A stretch of 64,000 bases of DNA from Acetobacteraceae bacterium (GCA_031291725.1 JARLIM010000019.1:62001-126000); one strand, 5' to 3'. Positions 15,542 to 25,002 are shown, counted from the stretch's first letter. A program made the numbers and translations. The notes: generated from the sequence alone by a model not told the origin.

Positions 15542-16126
15542 ATGAGCCTCGATTCCAATGCCCTTGATGCCCTCTTCCGTGCCGCGCGGACGCAGAACAA
15601 ATGGACCGACCGTCTGGTGAGCGATGCCGATCTTCAGGCGTTGTATGACCTTCTGAAGTTCGGTCCGACCTCGGCCAACTCCTCGCCCGCCCGTTTCGTT
15701 TTCGTGCGCACCGCCGAGGGCAAGGAAAAGCTGAAACCCGCGCTGTCGGCGGGCAATCTGAACAAGACCATGACCGCGCCGGTGACGGCGATTGTGGCCT
15801 ATGACCCGAAATTCTACGATCAACTGCCTAAGCTGTTCCCGCATGCCGATGCTCGGTCCTGGTTCCTTGGCAATGAAGCGTTGGCGCAGGAAACCGCGTT
15901 CCGCAACTCCACCCTCCAGGGCGGTTATCTGATCATGGCTGCCCGTGCGCTCGGCATCGACAGCGGTGCGATGAGCGGTTTCGACAAGGCGAAGGTTGAT
16001 GAGGCGTTCTTCGCTGACTCCGGCTGGAAGTCCAATTTCCTGATCAATCTGGGGTATGGCGATCCAGAGGGCCTGTTTGACCGCTCACCGCGTCTTGAAT
16101 TCGACGAAGCCGCTGTTCTGGCGTGA
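15542..16126 (+). CDS. Nitroreductase-family protein, RutE/HadB-like (malonic semialdehyde reductase)
   Basis: 194 residues. The sequence contains [22 protein letters not shown] and [21 protein letters not shown], diagnostic of the RutE/HadB branch of FMN-dependent nitroreductases. RutE reduces malonic semialdehyde to 3-hydroxypropionate in pyrimidine degradation; other members reduce quinones or nitro compounds. No other rut genes are visible nearby, so the pathway role is uncertain. An AAAAGGA lies upstream of the ATG at 15542. It ends before a hairpin shared with the convergent serine hydrolase gene. Confidence 0.88.
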   Translation: MSLDSNALDALFRAARTQNKWTDRLVSDADLQALYDLLKFGPTSANSSPARFVFVRTAEGKEKLKPALSAGNLNKTMTAPVTAIVAYDPKFYDQLPKLFPHADARSWFLGNEALAQETAFRNSTLQGGYLIMAARALGIDSGAMSGFDKAKVDEAFFADSGWKSNFLINLGYGDPEGLFDRSPRLEFDEAAVLA

Positions 16127-16137
16127 TGTGACCCAAT

Positions 16138-16173
16138 CGAAGGGCGGGCAGCGTTTTGTTCGTCCGCCCTTCG
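16138..16173. terminator. Shared terminator-like hairpin between convergent genes
   Basis: CGAAGGGCGG and CCGCCCTTCG form a perfect 10-bp stem around a 16-base loop, between the 3' ends of the RutE-like and serine hydrolase genes. There is no T-run directly after either arm, so termination strength is uncertain. Confidence 0.5.
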
Positions 16174-16188
16174 TGCAGTGTTGAGCGT

Positions 16189-17430
16189 CTATTGCGCGTC
16201 CATGCGCGCGACCAGTGCCTGCCACAAGGTGAGCAATTCCTGGCGGGCAGTGGGATCGGTCGCCCGTGGCAGCACGGCGGTTTGCACCAGCACGACATGG
16301 CGCAGCGGATCGATGAGAATGGTCTGACCGTAAATTCCGATCAGCGCGAATTGCCGTCGGTCGCCCGGCAGCACCCAAAGCTGATAGCCATAGCCGAGTC
16401 TATGCCCGTTCGTTCCTGCGGCTAGGCTGGGTGCGTTCTGCATCGTTGCCGCGATCAGCCATTCTTTCGGGATGATCTGCCTGCCGTTCCACATGCCATC
16501 CTGCGCCAGCAATGCGCCCAGACGGCCCCAGTCGCGCAGTACGGCGTTGAAGCAGCAATAAGCGACTTCCTGGCCATGCGAATCGACAATCCAAGAGGCA
16601 TCCGACTCGGCCCCGATTGGGTCCCAGATCCGCGTTTTCACCAGTTCCGATAGCGATTTTCCGGTGACACGCTGGAGCACCAGACTGAGCAATTCAGTGT
16701 CCAGACCCGAATAATTGAACCGCGCGCCCGGCGGTGCGACGCGGGTGTTGAATTCCCCCACGATGTCGGTCGCACTCTTGCCCGCCGGATGCATCAAGGC
16801 GCGGCCAAGGCGCATAATGTCGTCGTGACCGTTATAGACTTCGTGAAAATCCAGCCCGCTGGACATCTGCAACAATGATCGTAATGACGCCCGCCCCGCC
16901 TCGCGGCCGATCAGTTCCGGCACATAGGCCGATACGGTATCATCCAACGACAGAATGCGCCCTTCATGGATGGCCATGCCCACCAGCAACCCGACCAGCG
17001 TCTTGGCCATCGATTGGGAGGTGAAGCGATCCTGGTCGGTGCGGTCATATTGGTAATGCTCGAACAGGATCGTGCGATCCTGCATGATCAACAGCCCGGT
17101 GGCCGGGGTGTGTTCGAGATAGTCTGACAGCGTGGTCGTCTTGCCCTGGAAATCATAGGCCAGATCAATCTCCTGCTCCGCCCGCTGCAAATGGCTCGGC
17201 TTGGGGGCGGCGACGATCATGTTGGATGGGCGGAGTTGATCAAAATGGCTGTAATTGCCAACGATGTTGCGCTGGGTGTTCAAGCCCTGTGTCGTGCTGA
17301 TCGGGTAATGTTCGGCGGCACCGTAATTGGCCGCGTCCGGCCCGGTGTTGGAGAACACCGGCTGCACATCAGCCCAGGCCGATCCGGTAAGACACAGCAA
17401 CGTCACCGACAGCAGCACCCGGACAGACAT
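16189..17430 (-). CDS. Serine hydrolase, beta-lactamase class C-related (esterase/PBP4-like)
   Basis: 413 residues with a Sec signal peptide (MSVRVLLSVTLLCLTGSAWA). The catalytic S-x-x-K is SMAK in SQSMAKTLVG, and the second-motif Tyr is in FNYSGLD. The family includes esterases, D-alanyl peptidases and 6-aminohexanoate-dimer hydrolase-like enzymes; the DWGRLGALLAQDGMWNG stretch is typical of the last group. The true substrate is unknown. The ATG at 17430 has GAGGAG 5 bases upstream. The open frame upstream overlaps hemW and is not supported. Confidence 0.88.
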   Translation of the reverse strand: MSVRVLLSVTLLCLTGSAWADVQPVFSNTGPDAANYGAAEHYPISTTQGLNTQRNIVGNYSHFDQLRPSNMIVAAPKPSHLQRAEQEIDLAYDFQGKTTTLSDYLEHTPATGLLIMQDRTILFEHYQYDRTDQDRFTSQSMAKTLVGLLVGMAIHEGRILSLDDTVSAYVPELIGREAGRASLRSLLQMSSGLDFHEVYNGHDDIMRLGRALMHPAGKSATDIVGEFNTRVAPPGARFNYSGLDTELLSLVLQRVTGKSLSELVKTRIWDPIGAESDASWIVDSHGQEVAYCCFNAVLRDWGRLGALLAQDGMWNGRQIIPKEWLIAATMQNAPSLAAGTNGHRLGYGYQLWVLPGDRRQFALIGIYGQTILIDPLRHVVLVQTAVLPRATDPTARQELLTLWQALVARMDAQ

Positions 17431-17456
17431 GCATTCTCCTCGATGAAACAGGCGGA

Positions 17457-18605
17457 CTAACACACCAAAGCGGCGAGCAGAGCGTCCAGACGCTTGCGGC
17501 CTTCCCCGGTGGCGCGCAGAACCGCACCATCCCATGTAACATAGTGTGCCTCTTCTGCGGCGCGCAGAGTGTGCGGGTCAAGCCTGTCTTCCAGGGGAAG
17601 ACCCGTTCGCGCAAGGAAACGATCCGCCCGCACGCCTTCTGACAGCCGCAGTCCCATCAACAGCATTTCGCGCGCCTGGTCGACGGACGAGACGATCTCT
17701 TCGCCGCGCGTGCCGTGGCCCCGCGCCTCCACCAGTTCGGCCCAAGGCTCGGGGGCGCGGTGACGGGTGGTGGCGTGCAGCTTGCCGTCGAGCAGCAGAC
17801 GGCCATGCGCACCGGGGCCGATGCCGGCATAGTCGCTGTAGCGCCAATAAACGAGGTTGTGACGGCTTTCTTGCCCCGGCTTGGCGTAGTTGGACACCTC
17901 ATAGGGCAACAGACCGAAGTGCGCGGCTTCCTCGCCGGTGGCGTCATAGAGAGCGGCGGCAAGATCGTCTTCCGGCAGCACGATCTCGCCACGCCGATGC
18001 AGCGCCTCATAGGCGGTGCCGGGTTCGATGGTGAGTTGATAGAGCGACAAATGCTCGCCGCCGAATCCCAATGCCTGCCGCAATTCCTGCCGCCATGCCG
18101 CCAGCGACTGGCCGGGGCGGGCATAGATCAGGTCGAAGGAGACACGCTCGAACAGGCCGCGCGCCGCTTCCAGGGCGGCAATGGCCTGCGCGACGGAATG
18201 CTGGCGGCCCAGCCTGTGCAGATCCTCGGCATTGAGGCTCTGCACGCCGAGAGAGACGCGATTGATGCCCGCATCGCGGAAGGCGGCCAGACGGGCGGCT
18301 TCGACGCTGGTGGGATTGGCTTCGAGGGTGATTTCCAGATCGTCCGCCGGGGAGAAGAGCCGCCGGGCATCGGCGATCAGATCGGCGGCGGTCCGCGGCT
18401 CCATCAGGCTGGGCGTGCCGCCGCCGAAGAAGATCGACACCAGTCGGCGCGGGCCGATCCGGGCCGCCTCCCAGGCGAGTTCGCGGCGCAGGCTGGCGGC
18501 AAAGCGGGCTTGGTCGATCCGCTCGCGCACATGCGAGTTGAAGTCGCAATACGGGCATTTGGCCAGGCAGAACGGCCAGTGAATATAAAGTGCCAGATCC
18601 TGCAT
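17457..18605 (-). CDS. hemW: Radical SAM heme chaperone HemW
   Basis: 382 residues starting MQDLALYIHWPFCLAKCPYC. The CxxxCxxC motif is CLAKCPYC followed by DF, which is the HemW form; HemN proper differs in the residues around it. Further conserved parts are FFGGGTPSLM, NRVSLGVQSLN and DLIYARPGQ. HemW binds heme and a [4Fe-4S] cluster and is implicated in heme delivery to respiratory enzymes; it was formerly annotated as coproporphyrinogen oxidase. I start it at 18605 rather than further upstream, because the longer frame overlaps the GGT-like gene and is low-complexity Arg-rich. Confidence 0.93.
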   Translation of the reverse strand: MQDLALYIHWPFCLAKCPYCDFNSHVRERIDQARFAASLRRELAWEAARIGPRRLVSIFFGGGTPSLMEPRTAADLIADARRLFSPADDLEITLEANPTSVEAARLAAFRDAGINRVSLGVQSLNAEDLHRLGRQHSVAQAIAALEAARGLFERVSFDLIYARPGQSLAAWRQELRQALGFGGEHLSLYQLTIEPGTAYEALHRRGEIVLPEDDLAAALYDATGEEAAHFGLLPYEVSNYAKPGQESRHNLVYWRYSDYAGIGPGAHGRLLLDGKLHATTRHRAPEPWAELVEARGHGTRGEEIVSSVDQAREMLLMGLRLSEGVRADRFLARTGLPLEDRLDPHTLRAAEEAHYVTWDGAVLRATGEGRKRLDALLAALVC

Positions 18606-18643
18606 GCCGCCTGGGTAACAGGCGGCGTCGGTGAGGGGAAGGT

Positions 18644-20317
18644 TTATTGCCGCCCGAAGCCCATCTCGGCGGGCATGGTGGGTGCGCCCTCGGCTCCGGA
18701 CTCGAACCATGCGATCAGAGCGGCATGGCCTGCGCGTGGCACCAGGCGCGGCGCGGTGCCGGATTGGCGCAGCAGATCGAGCAGCAGACGGGCGCCCACG
18801 CCGTCTTCCAATTCCAATGCGCCGTCGTGCAGATGCCACATCGGAGCGGCGGCCGCGGCACTTGGCGATTGGTGAAAATCGATGACATGCAGCAGCATTT
18901 GCGCTTCCTGCGTCACGCCTTCTTCGCCCGCCTCGGCTCCGACGACAAATCGTAACCGCCCGCGTGGGTCAAGTACGATGGCCGGAGCCATGGCGGAGAG
19001 CGGGTGTTTGCCGCCTTCGACGCGGTTGGACAAGCTGTGGCCGTCGATCATCGGTTGCGGGGCGAATCCGGCCAGCGCATCGTTGAGCGCAAATCCGTGT
19101 AGCAGCAGGCGCGCACCGAAGCGCGAATGCAGGCTGAGGCTGAGGCTGACCGCATTGCCCTGCCCATCAACCGCCAAGACCACCGCGCCGGACGTTTCGG
19201 GGGCAAGTATCGGGGCCGGGTCCGGGGCGGCAATCGGCGTAGATTTGGTGCGGTTGATTTCCAGATCATGCGCATCGGCTGCCAGGCGCACCGGATTGGT
19301 GAGCGTGGCGATCGCATCGGGGGCGAATTCGCTGTCCGCCAAATTGGCGGCAACGTCATGCCGACTGGCCTGCCAGGCCCGCAGCAATAACATACTCGCT
19401 TGCGCCCCTGCGGGGTCCAGGCGGGGCAGTGGTGTGTGATCAAGCACGCCCAGGCTGCGCGCCAATGCCACTCCACCCAACGAGGCCCCGCCAGGGCTGC
19501 ACACCAACAAGCCATGATAGGGCGTGCAGAGCGGCTTGCGAGGGGGCGCGGCGTAGGCGGCGAGGTCGTCGGCGGTGAGCAGGCCGGGGCTGGCGTCGTT
19601 GCGTACCAACGTGGCGATGTCGGTGGCGACGCTGCCGCGCAACACCGCATCGGCCCCACTCGCGGCCACCTGCCGCAGCATCTCCGCCAGGGGTGTGTTG
19701 CGCAGAATGGTGGTGCTGTTGGGTGTGGCGGTACTCGGCGTGGCGGCATTGGGCCGCAGATCGCCACGCCGGTCCGGCAAGGGGGCAGCGTCGGTCTCGG
19801 CGATGGCGCGGGCGAGCGCGGGGGAGATCGGGAAGCCCTTCTCGGCGATCTCGATGGCCGGGCTGACGAGTTGAGCCCAGGCCAGCGTGCCGTGTGCCTT
19901 GTGCAAGGCTTCCAGCATTCGCATCACGCCGGGCACACCCACTGCACGCCCCCCCGGGCGGACGGCGTCGAGCGTCATCGGTTTGCCATCGCGGCCAAGA
20001 AACAGATCGGCCCCGGCCGCGGCGGGCGCTGTCGCGGTGCCGTCCCAGGAATCAACGCTGCGGTCCTGCGCGGTATAGGATAACGCCGCCCCTTCGCCGC
20101 CCGGACTGGCACTTTGCGGAGCGATGACCATCAGCATCAGGGCCGCGGTTACCGCCGCATCTGCGGCAGAGCCACCTTTGCGCAGAATCGCAAGCCCAGC
20201 CTCACTTGCCGCTTTTTCACTGGCAATCACCACACCGCGCGCCTCAGCGCTCTGCGCGCGGATCGGCTCCGGCAGGGTCAATAAGCCGATCATAAGAGCG
20301 AGGGGCAGGCAGCGCAT
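18644..20317 (-). CDS. Gamma-glutamyltransferase-like protein, divergent active site
   Basis: About 557 residues with a Sec signal peptide (MRCLPLALMIGLLTLPEPIRAQS). The N-terminal large subunit has GVVIASEKAASEAGLAILRKGGSAADAAV and the autoprocessing nucleophile Thr is in PETSGAVVLAVD. However, other conserved parts are altered: the usual PLSSM is PLSAM, and the oxyanion-hole GSPGG is GAEAGEEG. It may therefore have weak or different activity. The start is 20317 (AGGG 9 bases upstream) or 20323. It is 38 bases upstream of hemW on the same strand and divergent from yraN. Confidence 0.85.
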   Translation of the reverse strand: MRCLPLALMIGLLTLPEPIRAQSAEARGVVIASEKAASEAGLAILRKGGSAADAAVTAALMLMVIAPQSASPGGEGAALSYTAQDRSVDSWDGTATAPAAAGADLFLGRDGKPMTLDAVRPGGRAVGVPGVMRMLEALHKAHGTLAWAQLVSPAIEIAEKGFPISPALARAIAETDAAPLPDRRGDLRPNAATPSTATPNSTTILRNTPLAEMLRQVAASGADAVLRGSVATDIATLVRNDASPGLLTADDLAAYAAPPRKPLCTPYHGLLVCSPGGASLGGVALARSLGVLDHTPLPRLDPAGAQASMLLLRAWQASRHDVAANLADSEFAPDAIATLTNPVRLAADAHDLEINRTKSTPIAAPDPAPILAPETSGAVVLAVDGQGNAVSLSLSLHSRFGARLLLHGFALNDALAGFAPQPMIDGHSLSNRVEGGKHPLSAMAPAIVLDPRGRLRFVVGAEAGEEGVTQEAQMLLHVIDFHQSPSAAAAAPMWHLHDGALELEDGVGARLLLDLLRQSGTAPRLVPRAGHAALIAWFESGAEGAPTMPAEMGFGRQ

Positions 20318-20380
20318 GCGCATTTTCCCTAGGTCTCGCCGAACATGCCATTGCGTCACGATGCTGAAAACCTCGTCCTG

Positions 20381-20785
20381 ATGACACATCCTCCTATGGA
20401 CTCACCCAGCTCTCTTCGTCGCCAGCGCGGCATCGTGGCACAGGCACGCGGCGTTGTCGCCGAGGCGCAGGTTGCGCAGGTGCTGATGGCGGAAGGATGG
20501 CACGTTCTCGGTCAGCGCGTCCGTACATCGTTGGGTGAGTTGGATCTGATCACCGAACGTTGTGGGGTGTTGGTTTTTATCGAGGTAAAACAACGCGCAA
20601 CCCTGACAGACGCCGCTTATGCCCTCAGCCCGCGCCAGATCGTGCGGCTGTGTGCGGCGGCAGAGGCGTGGATGGCGGCGAATCCGGGGCATGGTGACGC
20701 CGGTGTGCGATTCGACGTGTTGCTGCGTGACGACGCAGGTGGCATGCGGCGGATTGTGGATGCGTTCAGGCCGGGGATGGGGTGA
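20381..20785 (+). CDS. YraN family protein (UPF0102), nuclease-fold
   Basis: About 134 residues. The restriction-endonuclease-like core is visible as GELDLITERCGVLVFIEVKQR (E..D...E-V-K pattern) after ARGVVAEAQVAQVLMAEGW. The biochemical role is unproven; the fold suggests nucleic acid cleavage or resolution. Three starts are possible (20345, 20381, 20396) and none has a clear ribosome binding site; the middle one is given. Its 5' region overlaps the promoter of the divergent GGT-like gene, and it ends 3 bases from the convergent bpt gene. Confidence 0.87.
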   Translation: MTHPPMDSPSSLRRQRGIVAQARGVVAEAQVAQVLMAEGWHVLGQRVRTSLGELDLITERCGVLVFIEVKQRATLTDAAYALSPRQIVRLCAAAEAWMAANPGHGDAGVRFDVLLRDDAGGMRRIVDAFRPGMG

Positions 20786-20788
20786 ACA

Positions 20789-21568
20789 TCACCCGATGCT
20801 GATCTTCACCTCATCGGGTTGTAAATCCGCGGTGGCGGTTTCCAACTCGTTTTGAGCCACGCGCCAGACGCCGCCGATCAGGATTTCGCTGGGGTTGAAG
20901 CGGGCTTTATAGGCCATCTTGCGGCTTTCGCGCACCCAATAGCCGAGATAGACATGCGGCAATTCCATCTCGCGGGCGCGCTGGATCAGCCACAAAATCA
21001 TGAACGTGCCGGGGGAGCGGCGTTCGAGCAGCGGGTCGAAGAAGGAATAGACCGCCGACACGCCATCGCCCAATTTATCGGTCAGGCAGGCGGCGACGAG
21101 ACGATCATGGGCGTCGCGGAATTCGATCACGCTGGTTTCGATCGGCGTGTCTTCCACCATCGCGCGATAGTCGTAAAAGCTCATCGTCGCCATATCGCCG
21201 TCGTGGTGGCGGGCGGATTGATAGCGTTGAAACAGTTGATACTGCTCCGCCGTCGCACGCGGCGGGGCTTCGCGGGCGGTGAGTTCGGCATTGACTTTCA
21301 GCACCCGGCGCAGTGAGCGGTCGATGACGAATTGTTCCACCGGAATGCGGATCGGCACGCAGCCATTGCAGCCGGGGCAAACCGGTGCATAGGCGATGTT
21401 GTGGCTGCGGCGGAAGCCTGCGCGGGAGAGGCGGTCATGCATCGCCTCCGCATCCGGGCCGGTGATCTCCGTGACCACCTTGCGTTCGGTCTTCCCAGGC
21501 AGATAGGGGCACGGCAGCGGCGCCGTGGTGTAGAAGAACTGTGGCCGACGGGGTGGCTTGTAGCTCAT
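20789..21568 (-). CDS. bpt: Arginyltransferase/leucyltransferase of the Bpt (Ate1-related) family
   Basis: 259 residues. The N-terminal ATE domain has FFYTTAPLPCPYLPGKTERKVV and the Cys cluster VCPGCNGCVPIRIP; the C-terminal acyltransferase part has LPHVYLGYWVRESRKMAYKARF. Bpt transfers leucine from Leu-tRNA to N-terminal Asp/Glu and so feeds the N-degron pathway to ClpS/ClpAP. The ATG at 21568 matches the family start (MSYKPPRRPQ). GAGGAG sits 13 bases upstream, rather far, so a TTG at 21601 remains possible. Confidence 0.92.
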   Translation of the reverse strand: MSYKPPRRPQFFYTTAPLPCPYLPGKTERKVVTEITGPDAEAMHDRLSRAGFRRSHNIAYAPVCPGCNGCVPIRIPVEQFVIDRSLRRVLKVNAELTAREAPPRATAEQYQLFQRYQSARHHDGDMATMSFYDYRAMVEDTPIETSVIEFRDAHDRLVAACLTDKLGDGVSAVYSFFDPLLERRSPGTFMILWLIQRAREMELPHVYLGYWVRESRKMAYKARFNPSEILIGGVWRVAQNELETATADLQPDEVKISIG

Positions 21569-21611
21569 ACGGCGATGGAAGCTCCTCGGGATTTTGTGCA
21601 ATGTTCCAGGC

Positions 21612-22103
21612 TTACAGGCCGCGCGTCAAATAAGTTTCGAGCGCAGAGCGACGAACAACCACAAGTCCCGACACCATATCGTGAAGCGTGCGGTGACGGG
21701 TCGTGACAAGTGCAACAGCACACCAGATTAATCCCGAGGCGGCGGTGATCAGATAGGCGACCATATAGATCAGCGCCTGCAGCGGCATGGGCGGGCCAAG
21801 ATCGTCATTGCGCACCACGGCAAGGCCAAAGGCGGCCTGTCCCGGCGAGGCCTGCAACGGCGAGACCAGCGCGATGAAGCCATAGAGCAGCGGCAACAGC
21901 GCGATGATCCCGAAAATCGGCGCGCCCAGGCCCAGCGTGATCGCGGTGAAGGTGATCCCGGTCATCCAGCCGACAAAGACCAAAGCGCCGAGCACGAACA
22001 TGTCCAGCATCCAGGCCAGACAGCGGCGCATCAGCAATCCGCTGGTCAGCCGGTCTTGCAGCCACAGGGCGTAGGCGGGGTCGAGGGAACCGGAGGACGG
22101 CAT
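21612..22103 (-). CDS. RDD family membrane protein
   Basis: 163 residues with about four hydrophobic helices. RDD features: RRCLAWMLDMFVLGALVFVGW (RR..A...D), SPGQAAFGLAVVRNDD after the second helix pair, and RTLHDMVSGLVVVRR at the C-terminus. RDD proteins are inner-membrane proteins of mostly unknown role, some proposed as ion transporters. The ATG at 22103 has GGAG 8 bases upstream, so the longer frame to 22178 is rejected. It lies just downstream of bpt's promoter side and is divergent from the PrpF-like gene. Confidence 0.88.
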   Translation of the reverse strand: MPSSGSLDPAYALWLQDRLTSGLLMRRCLAWMLDMFVLGALVFVGWMTGITFTAITLGLGAPIFGIIALLPLLYGFIALVSPLQASPGQAAFGLAVVRNDDLGPPMPLQALIYMVAYLITAASGLIWCAVALVTTRHRTLHDMVSGLVVVRRSALETYLTRGL

Positions 22104-22190
22104 AAAAGGCTCCAGGAACATAACAGGTTTGATGTTGCGTTGCCTTGCGGCGACTGCAAGGGCACAAATGTCTGCCACGGGACGGCGATC

Positions 22191-22229
22191 CCGGCGAAGC
22201 GAAAAGATCCCCCGGCGAAGCGAAAAGAT
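22191..22229 (+). repeat. Two-copy 21-bp tandem repeat in a leader region
   Basis: The 18-mer CCGGCGAAGCGAAAAGAT occurs at 22191-22208 and again at 22212-22229, period 21, just before the ribosome binding site of the PrpF-like gene. A short slippage duplication is the simplest explanation. Confidence 0.7.
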
Positions 22230-22245
22230 TCAAGGAGAGAAAAAC

Positions 22246-23394
22246 ATGCGCCAACGTGGCATTCCGGCGGTGTTCATGCGCGGTGGCACCAGCAAGGCCA
22301 TCATCTTTCACCAATCTGACCTGCCCGCCGATCGCGCCGCCTGGGACGCCATCTTTGCCGCCGCCATGGGATCGCCTGATCCGTATGGCCGTCAACTCAA
22401 CGGCATGGGCGGCGGGGTGTCGTCGCTGTCGAAAGTCTGCGTGATCGCGAAATCCGCGCGCGAGGATGCCGATATCGACTACACCTTCGCCCAGATCGGC
22501 ATCAAGGACACCCGCGTCGATTACAAAGGCAATTGCGGCAATATGAGCTCCGCCGTGGGGCCGTTCGCCGTCGATGAGGGCATCGTGCCCGTCGCTGCCG
22601 ATGCGACGCAGACCACGGTGCGCATCTTCAACACCAATACCGGCAAGATCATCCATTCCACCTTCGCCGTGCAGGACGGTGCCGCGCGTTATGACGGCGA
22701 TTGCGTCATCCCCGGCGTCGGCGGAAGCGGTTCGGCGATCAGGCTCGATTTCGTCAATCCGGGTGGCGCCACCACCGGCAAGTTGCTGCCGAGCGGGAAT
22801 GTGCGCGACGTGCTGGAAATCGAAGGCTTCGGCAGCATCGAAGCCTCGCTGGTCGATGCGGGCAACGCCACGGTGTTCGTGCGCGCGGCCGATCTGGGGC
22901 TGAGCGGCACCGAGATGCCGGAGGCGTTGGAGGCGCGGCCGGATATTCTGGCGCTGCTGGACGCCATTCGCGTGCAGGGCTCGATCAGGATGGGCATTGC
23001 AGACTCGGTGGAGGCGGCGAGGAAGATTCGCACCGTGCCCTATGTCGGCTTCGTCGCCGCGCCTGCCGATGGGGTGTCGCTGACCGGAGAGGCGGTGCCA
23101 TCCTCGGCGGTTGATCTGCTCGGCCGGGTGATTTCCAACGGCCAACCGCATCGCGCGCTGCCGTTGACGGCGTCGCTGTGCTTGGCGGTGGCGGCGCGGA
23201 TCGGTGGGACGATTGTGGCGGATTGCTTGACGGCGGCCCCGGCGGATCGGATTCGCATCGGCATGCCGTCGGGCATTCTGGAGGTGGACGCGATTGTGTC
23301 GCAGACGGGTGGCATTTGGACGGCACATTCAGGTGCCTATCTGCGCACGGCGCGGCGCTTGTTCGATGGCAAGGTGTATCCGGCGGTCGGGTGA
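22246..23394 (+). CDS. PrpF-family isomerase (AcnD-accessory protein / 4-oxalomesaconate tautomerase type)
   Basis: 382 residues. The opening RGIPAVFMRGGTSKAIIFH and the DYKGNCGNMSSAVGPFAVDEG stretch are conserved in the PrpF/DUF453 family, which has a diaminopimelate-epimerase-like fold. Members isomerise trans-aconitate or 2-methylaconitate for the 2-methylcitrate cycle, or 4-oxalomesaconate in gallate degradation. No acnD, prpC or gallate genes are visible, so the substrate is open. AAGGAGAG lies upstream of the ATG at 22246. It ends 6 bases from the convergent glycosyltransferase gene. Confidence 0.9.
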   Translation: MRQRGIPAVFMRGGTSKAIIFHQSDLPADRAAWDAIFAAAMGSPDPYGRQLNGMGGGVSSLSKVCVIAKSAREDADIDYTFAQIGIKDTRVDYKGNCGNMSSAVGPFAVDEGIVPVAADATQTTVRIFNTNTGKIIHSTFAVQDGAARYDGDCVIPGVGGSGSAIRLDFVNPGGATTGKLLPSGNVRDVLEIEGFGSIEASLVDAGNATVFVRAADLGLSGTEMPEALEARPDILALLDAIRVQGSIRMGIADSVEAARKIRTVPYVGFVAAPADGVSLTGEAVPSSAVDLLGRVISNGQPHRALPLTASLCLAVAARIGGTIVADCLTAAPADRIRIGMPSGILEVDAIVSQTGGIWTAHSGAYLRTARRLFDGKVYPAVG

Positions 23395-23400
23395 GGCGGC

Positions 23401-25002
23401 CTAAATCTGCTTGCCGATCAACTTCAACTGCATCGCAGGGGCCACGCGCCCCGGCGGGAGCGGTTCGAGGAAGCGGTAGAGCACCAGATCGTTCAGATGC
23501 GTCAGCTTGCCGTTCGAGACCATCGGGAAGCGGCCGATCTCCTGAAATTTGTCCGAATGCAGCGCGGCCTGCATGGCGGCCACGGAGGGGGTGTCGGCTT
23601 CATAATCGCTCTGAGCGACGATGAATTGCATGTGCAGGGCGCGCACCTGATCGATGATACGCTCGGGCGTCAATCTATTGTCGGTGAAGCCGCGCTCGAA
23701 GGAGACGGCGACATCGGAGAAGAGCAGCTTGTCCATCCGCACCACGCCCAGATCCGGGCGATGGGTGTAGGCCCGCATGGCGAAGATGAAGGTGCCGTCC
23801 AGCCGTCCCCAGAAGCCGATATTGCATTCCTGCGGCGCTGCGGCGGCGACAGACATGGCGGCTTGACGCATGCCGGTGACGTGGAAGGGCTGTGCGGTGG
23901 TGAAGCTGAAGCCGAACACACCGGCCACCAAGGCCACGCACCCGCCGGCGCGCAGGAATTTCGGCACCGGCAGGACGGCGATGGCGAGCAGGGCGGCGAC
24001 GATCAGCGGGAAGATCACGAACAGGAAATGCCGTGGCTCCTTGACGGCGATCATGCTGTAGAAGGCGTAGCCCAGCAGCAGCCAGACCACCAGAATACCG
24101 CCATCGCGCGGCAATCGGCCTCGGCATAGAACGGGGGCTGCCAATGCAAGGGCCAGCACCGGCCATGTGATCAGCTCGGGCAGGATGCGGGCGTAATAGC
24201 TCAGCCCGGCGACACTCCATCGCCCGGCCACCGCATCTTCCGCCGAAACGGCCTGACCCAGATTATAGGCGGAGAATTTCAGGAAGATTGCCGCCAGTGG
24301 CAGCATCATCAGCCCGGCGACGGCCAGGGCGATCAGGATGGGGCCGAGCGTTTTGCGGCCCGGCCAGAGCTGTCCGCGTTGCAGCATGGCAATGCCGAGC
24401 ACGCCGGCGAAAAACGCCGCATTGTATTTTGTGTAAATCGCCAGCACGGCCAGAATGGCGCACAGCACGATGTCGCGCGGACGGTTATCGGCGTTGAACC
24501 TCAGATAGAAGATCATCGACCATAGCAGGAAGCAGAAGGCTGGCACGTCGAGCATGACCTGCTGCCCCCAAAAGAACACTCCGGGCGTGGCGATCAGCAG
24601 CAGACCGGCGCAGAAGGCCGGCAGGGGAGGCAGGAAATGCCGCGCCAGCCGAAATCCGCCCCAGGCGAGCGCATAGACGAAGCACAATTCCACCATCAGC
24701 GCCGAGGATTCGGACACGCCGAAGACCGCGTAGGCCACGGCAAGGAAGCCGTAGAACAGCGGTGGATAGAACAGGATGGTGAGGGCGGGATATTGGCGAT
24801 AATACTCCAGCGCGAAACCCTGCGGATCGTGCAGCGGCATCGCGCGCAGGAAATCCAGCACGAAAGCGCCGTTGAGCGCATGGCGGGAGGCATCCATCCA
24901 CCAGATATCGCCCGCACGCGGCAGGTTGAGGAACAATCCGACACAGATCAGCGCGAGAACGATGCGGGCGACCCAATCGAAGATCGGTGTGTCGTGCTCC
25001 AG
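23401..25002 (-). CDS. GT-C-fold membrane glycosyltransferase (GT39-like), probable CTG start
   Basis: Multi-helix inner-membrane protein with about ten hydrophobic segments and a soluble C-terminal domain. The N-terminal WWMDASRHALNGAFVLDF corresponds to the acidic first-loop motif of GT-C enzymes that use polyprenyl-phosphate sugars. The first ATG/GTG/TTG-type codon is TTG at 24936, which cuts through the first membrane helix and has no ribosome binding site. Upstream, the frame stays open to a CTG at 25002, which has a perfect AAGGAGG five bases away. From there the product is 533 residues with an intact first helix (WVARIVLALICVGLFLNL). The Shine-Dalgarno overlaps the serB stop codon, implying coupling. 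The acceptor is unknown. Confidence 0.82.
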   Translation of the reverse strand: MEHDTPIFDWVARIVLALICVGLFLNLPRAGDIWWMDASRHALNGAFVLDFLRAMPLHDPQGFALEYYRQYPALTILFYPPLFYGFLAVAYAVFGVSESSALMVELCFVYALAWGGFRLARHFLPPLPAFCAGLLLIATPGVFFWGQQVMLDVPAFCFLLWSMIFYLRFNADNRPRDIVLCAILAVLAIYTKYNAAFFAGVLGIAMLQRGQLWPGRKTLGPILIALAVAGLMMLPLAAIFLKFSAYNLGQAVSAEDAVAGRWSVAGLSYYARILPELITWPVLALALAAPVLCRGRLPRDGGILVVWLLLGYAFYSMIAVKEPRHFLFVIFPLIVAALLAIAVLPVPKFLRAGGCVALVAGVFGFSFTTAQPFHVTGMRQAAMSVAAAAPQECNIGFWGRLDGTFIFAMRAYTHRPDLGVVRMDKLLFSDVAVSFERGFTDNRLTPERIIDQVRALHMQFIVAQSDYEADTPSVAAMQAALHSDKFQEIGRFPMVSNGKLTHLNDLVLYRFLEPLPPGRVAPAMQLKLIGKQI

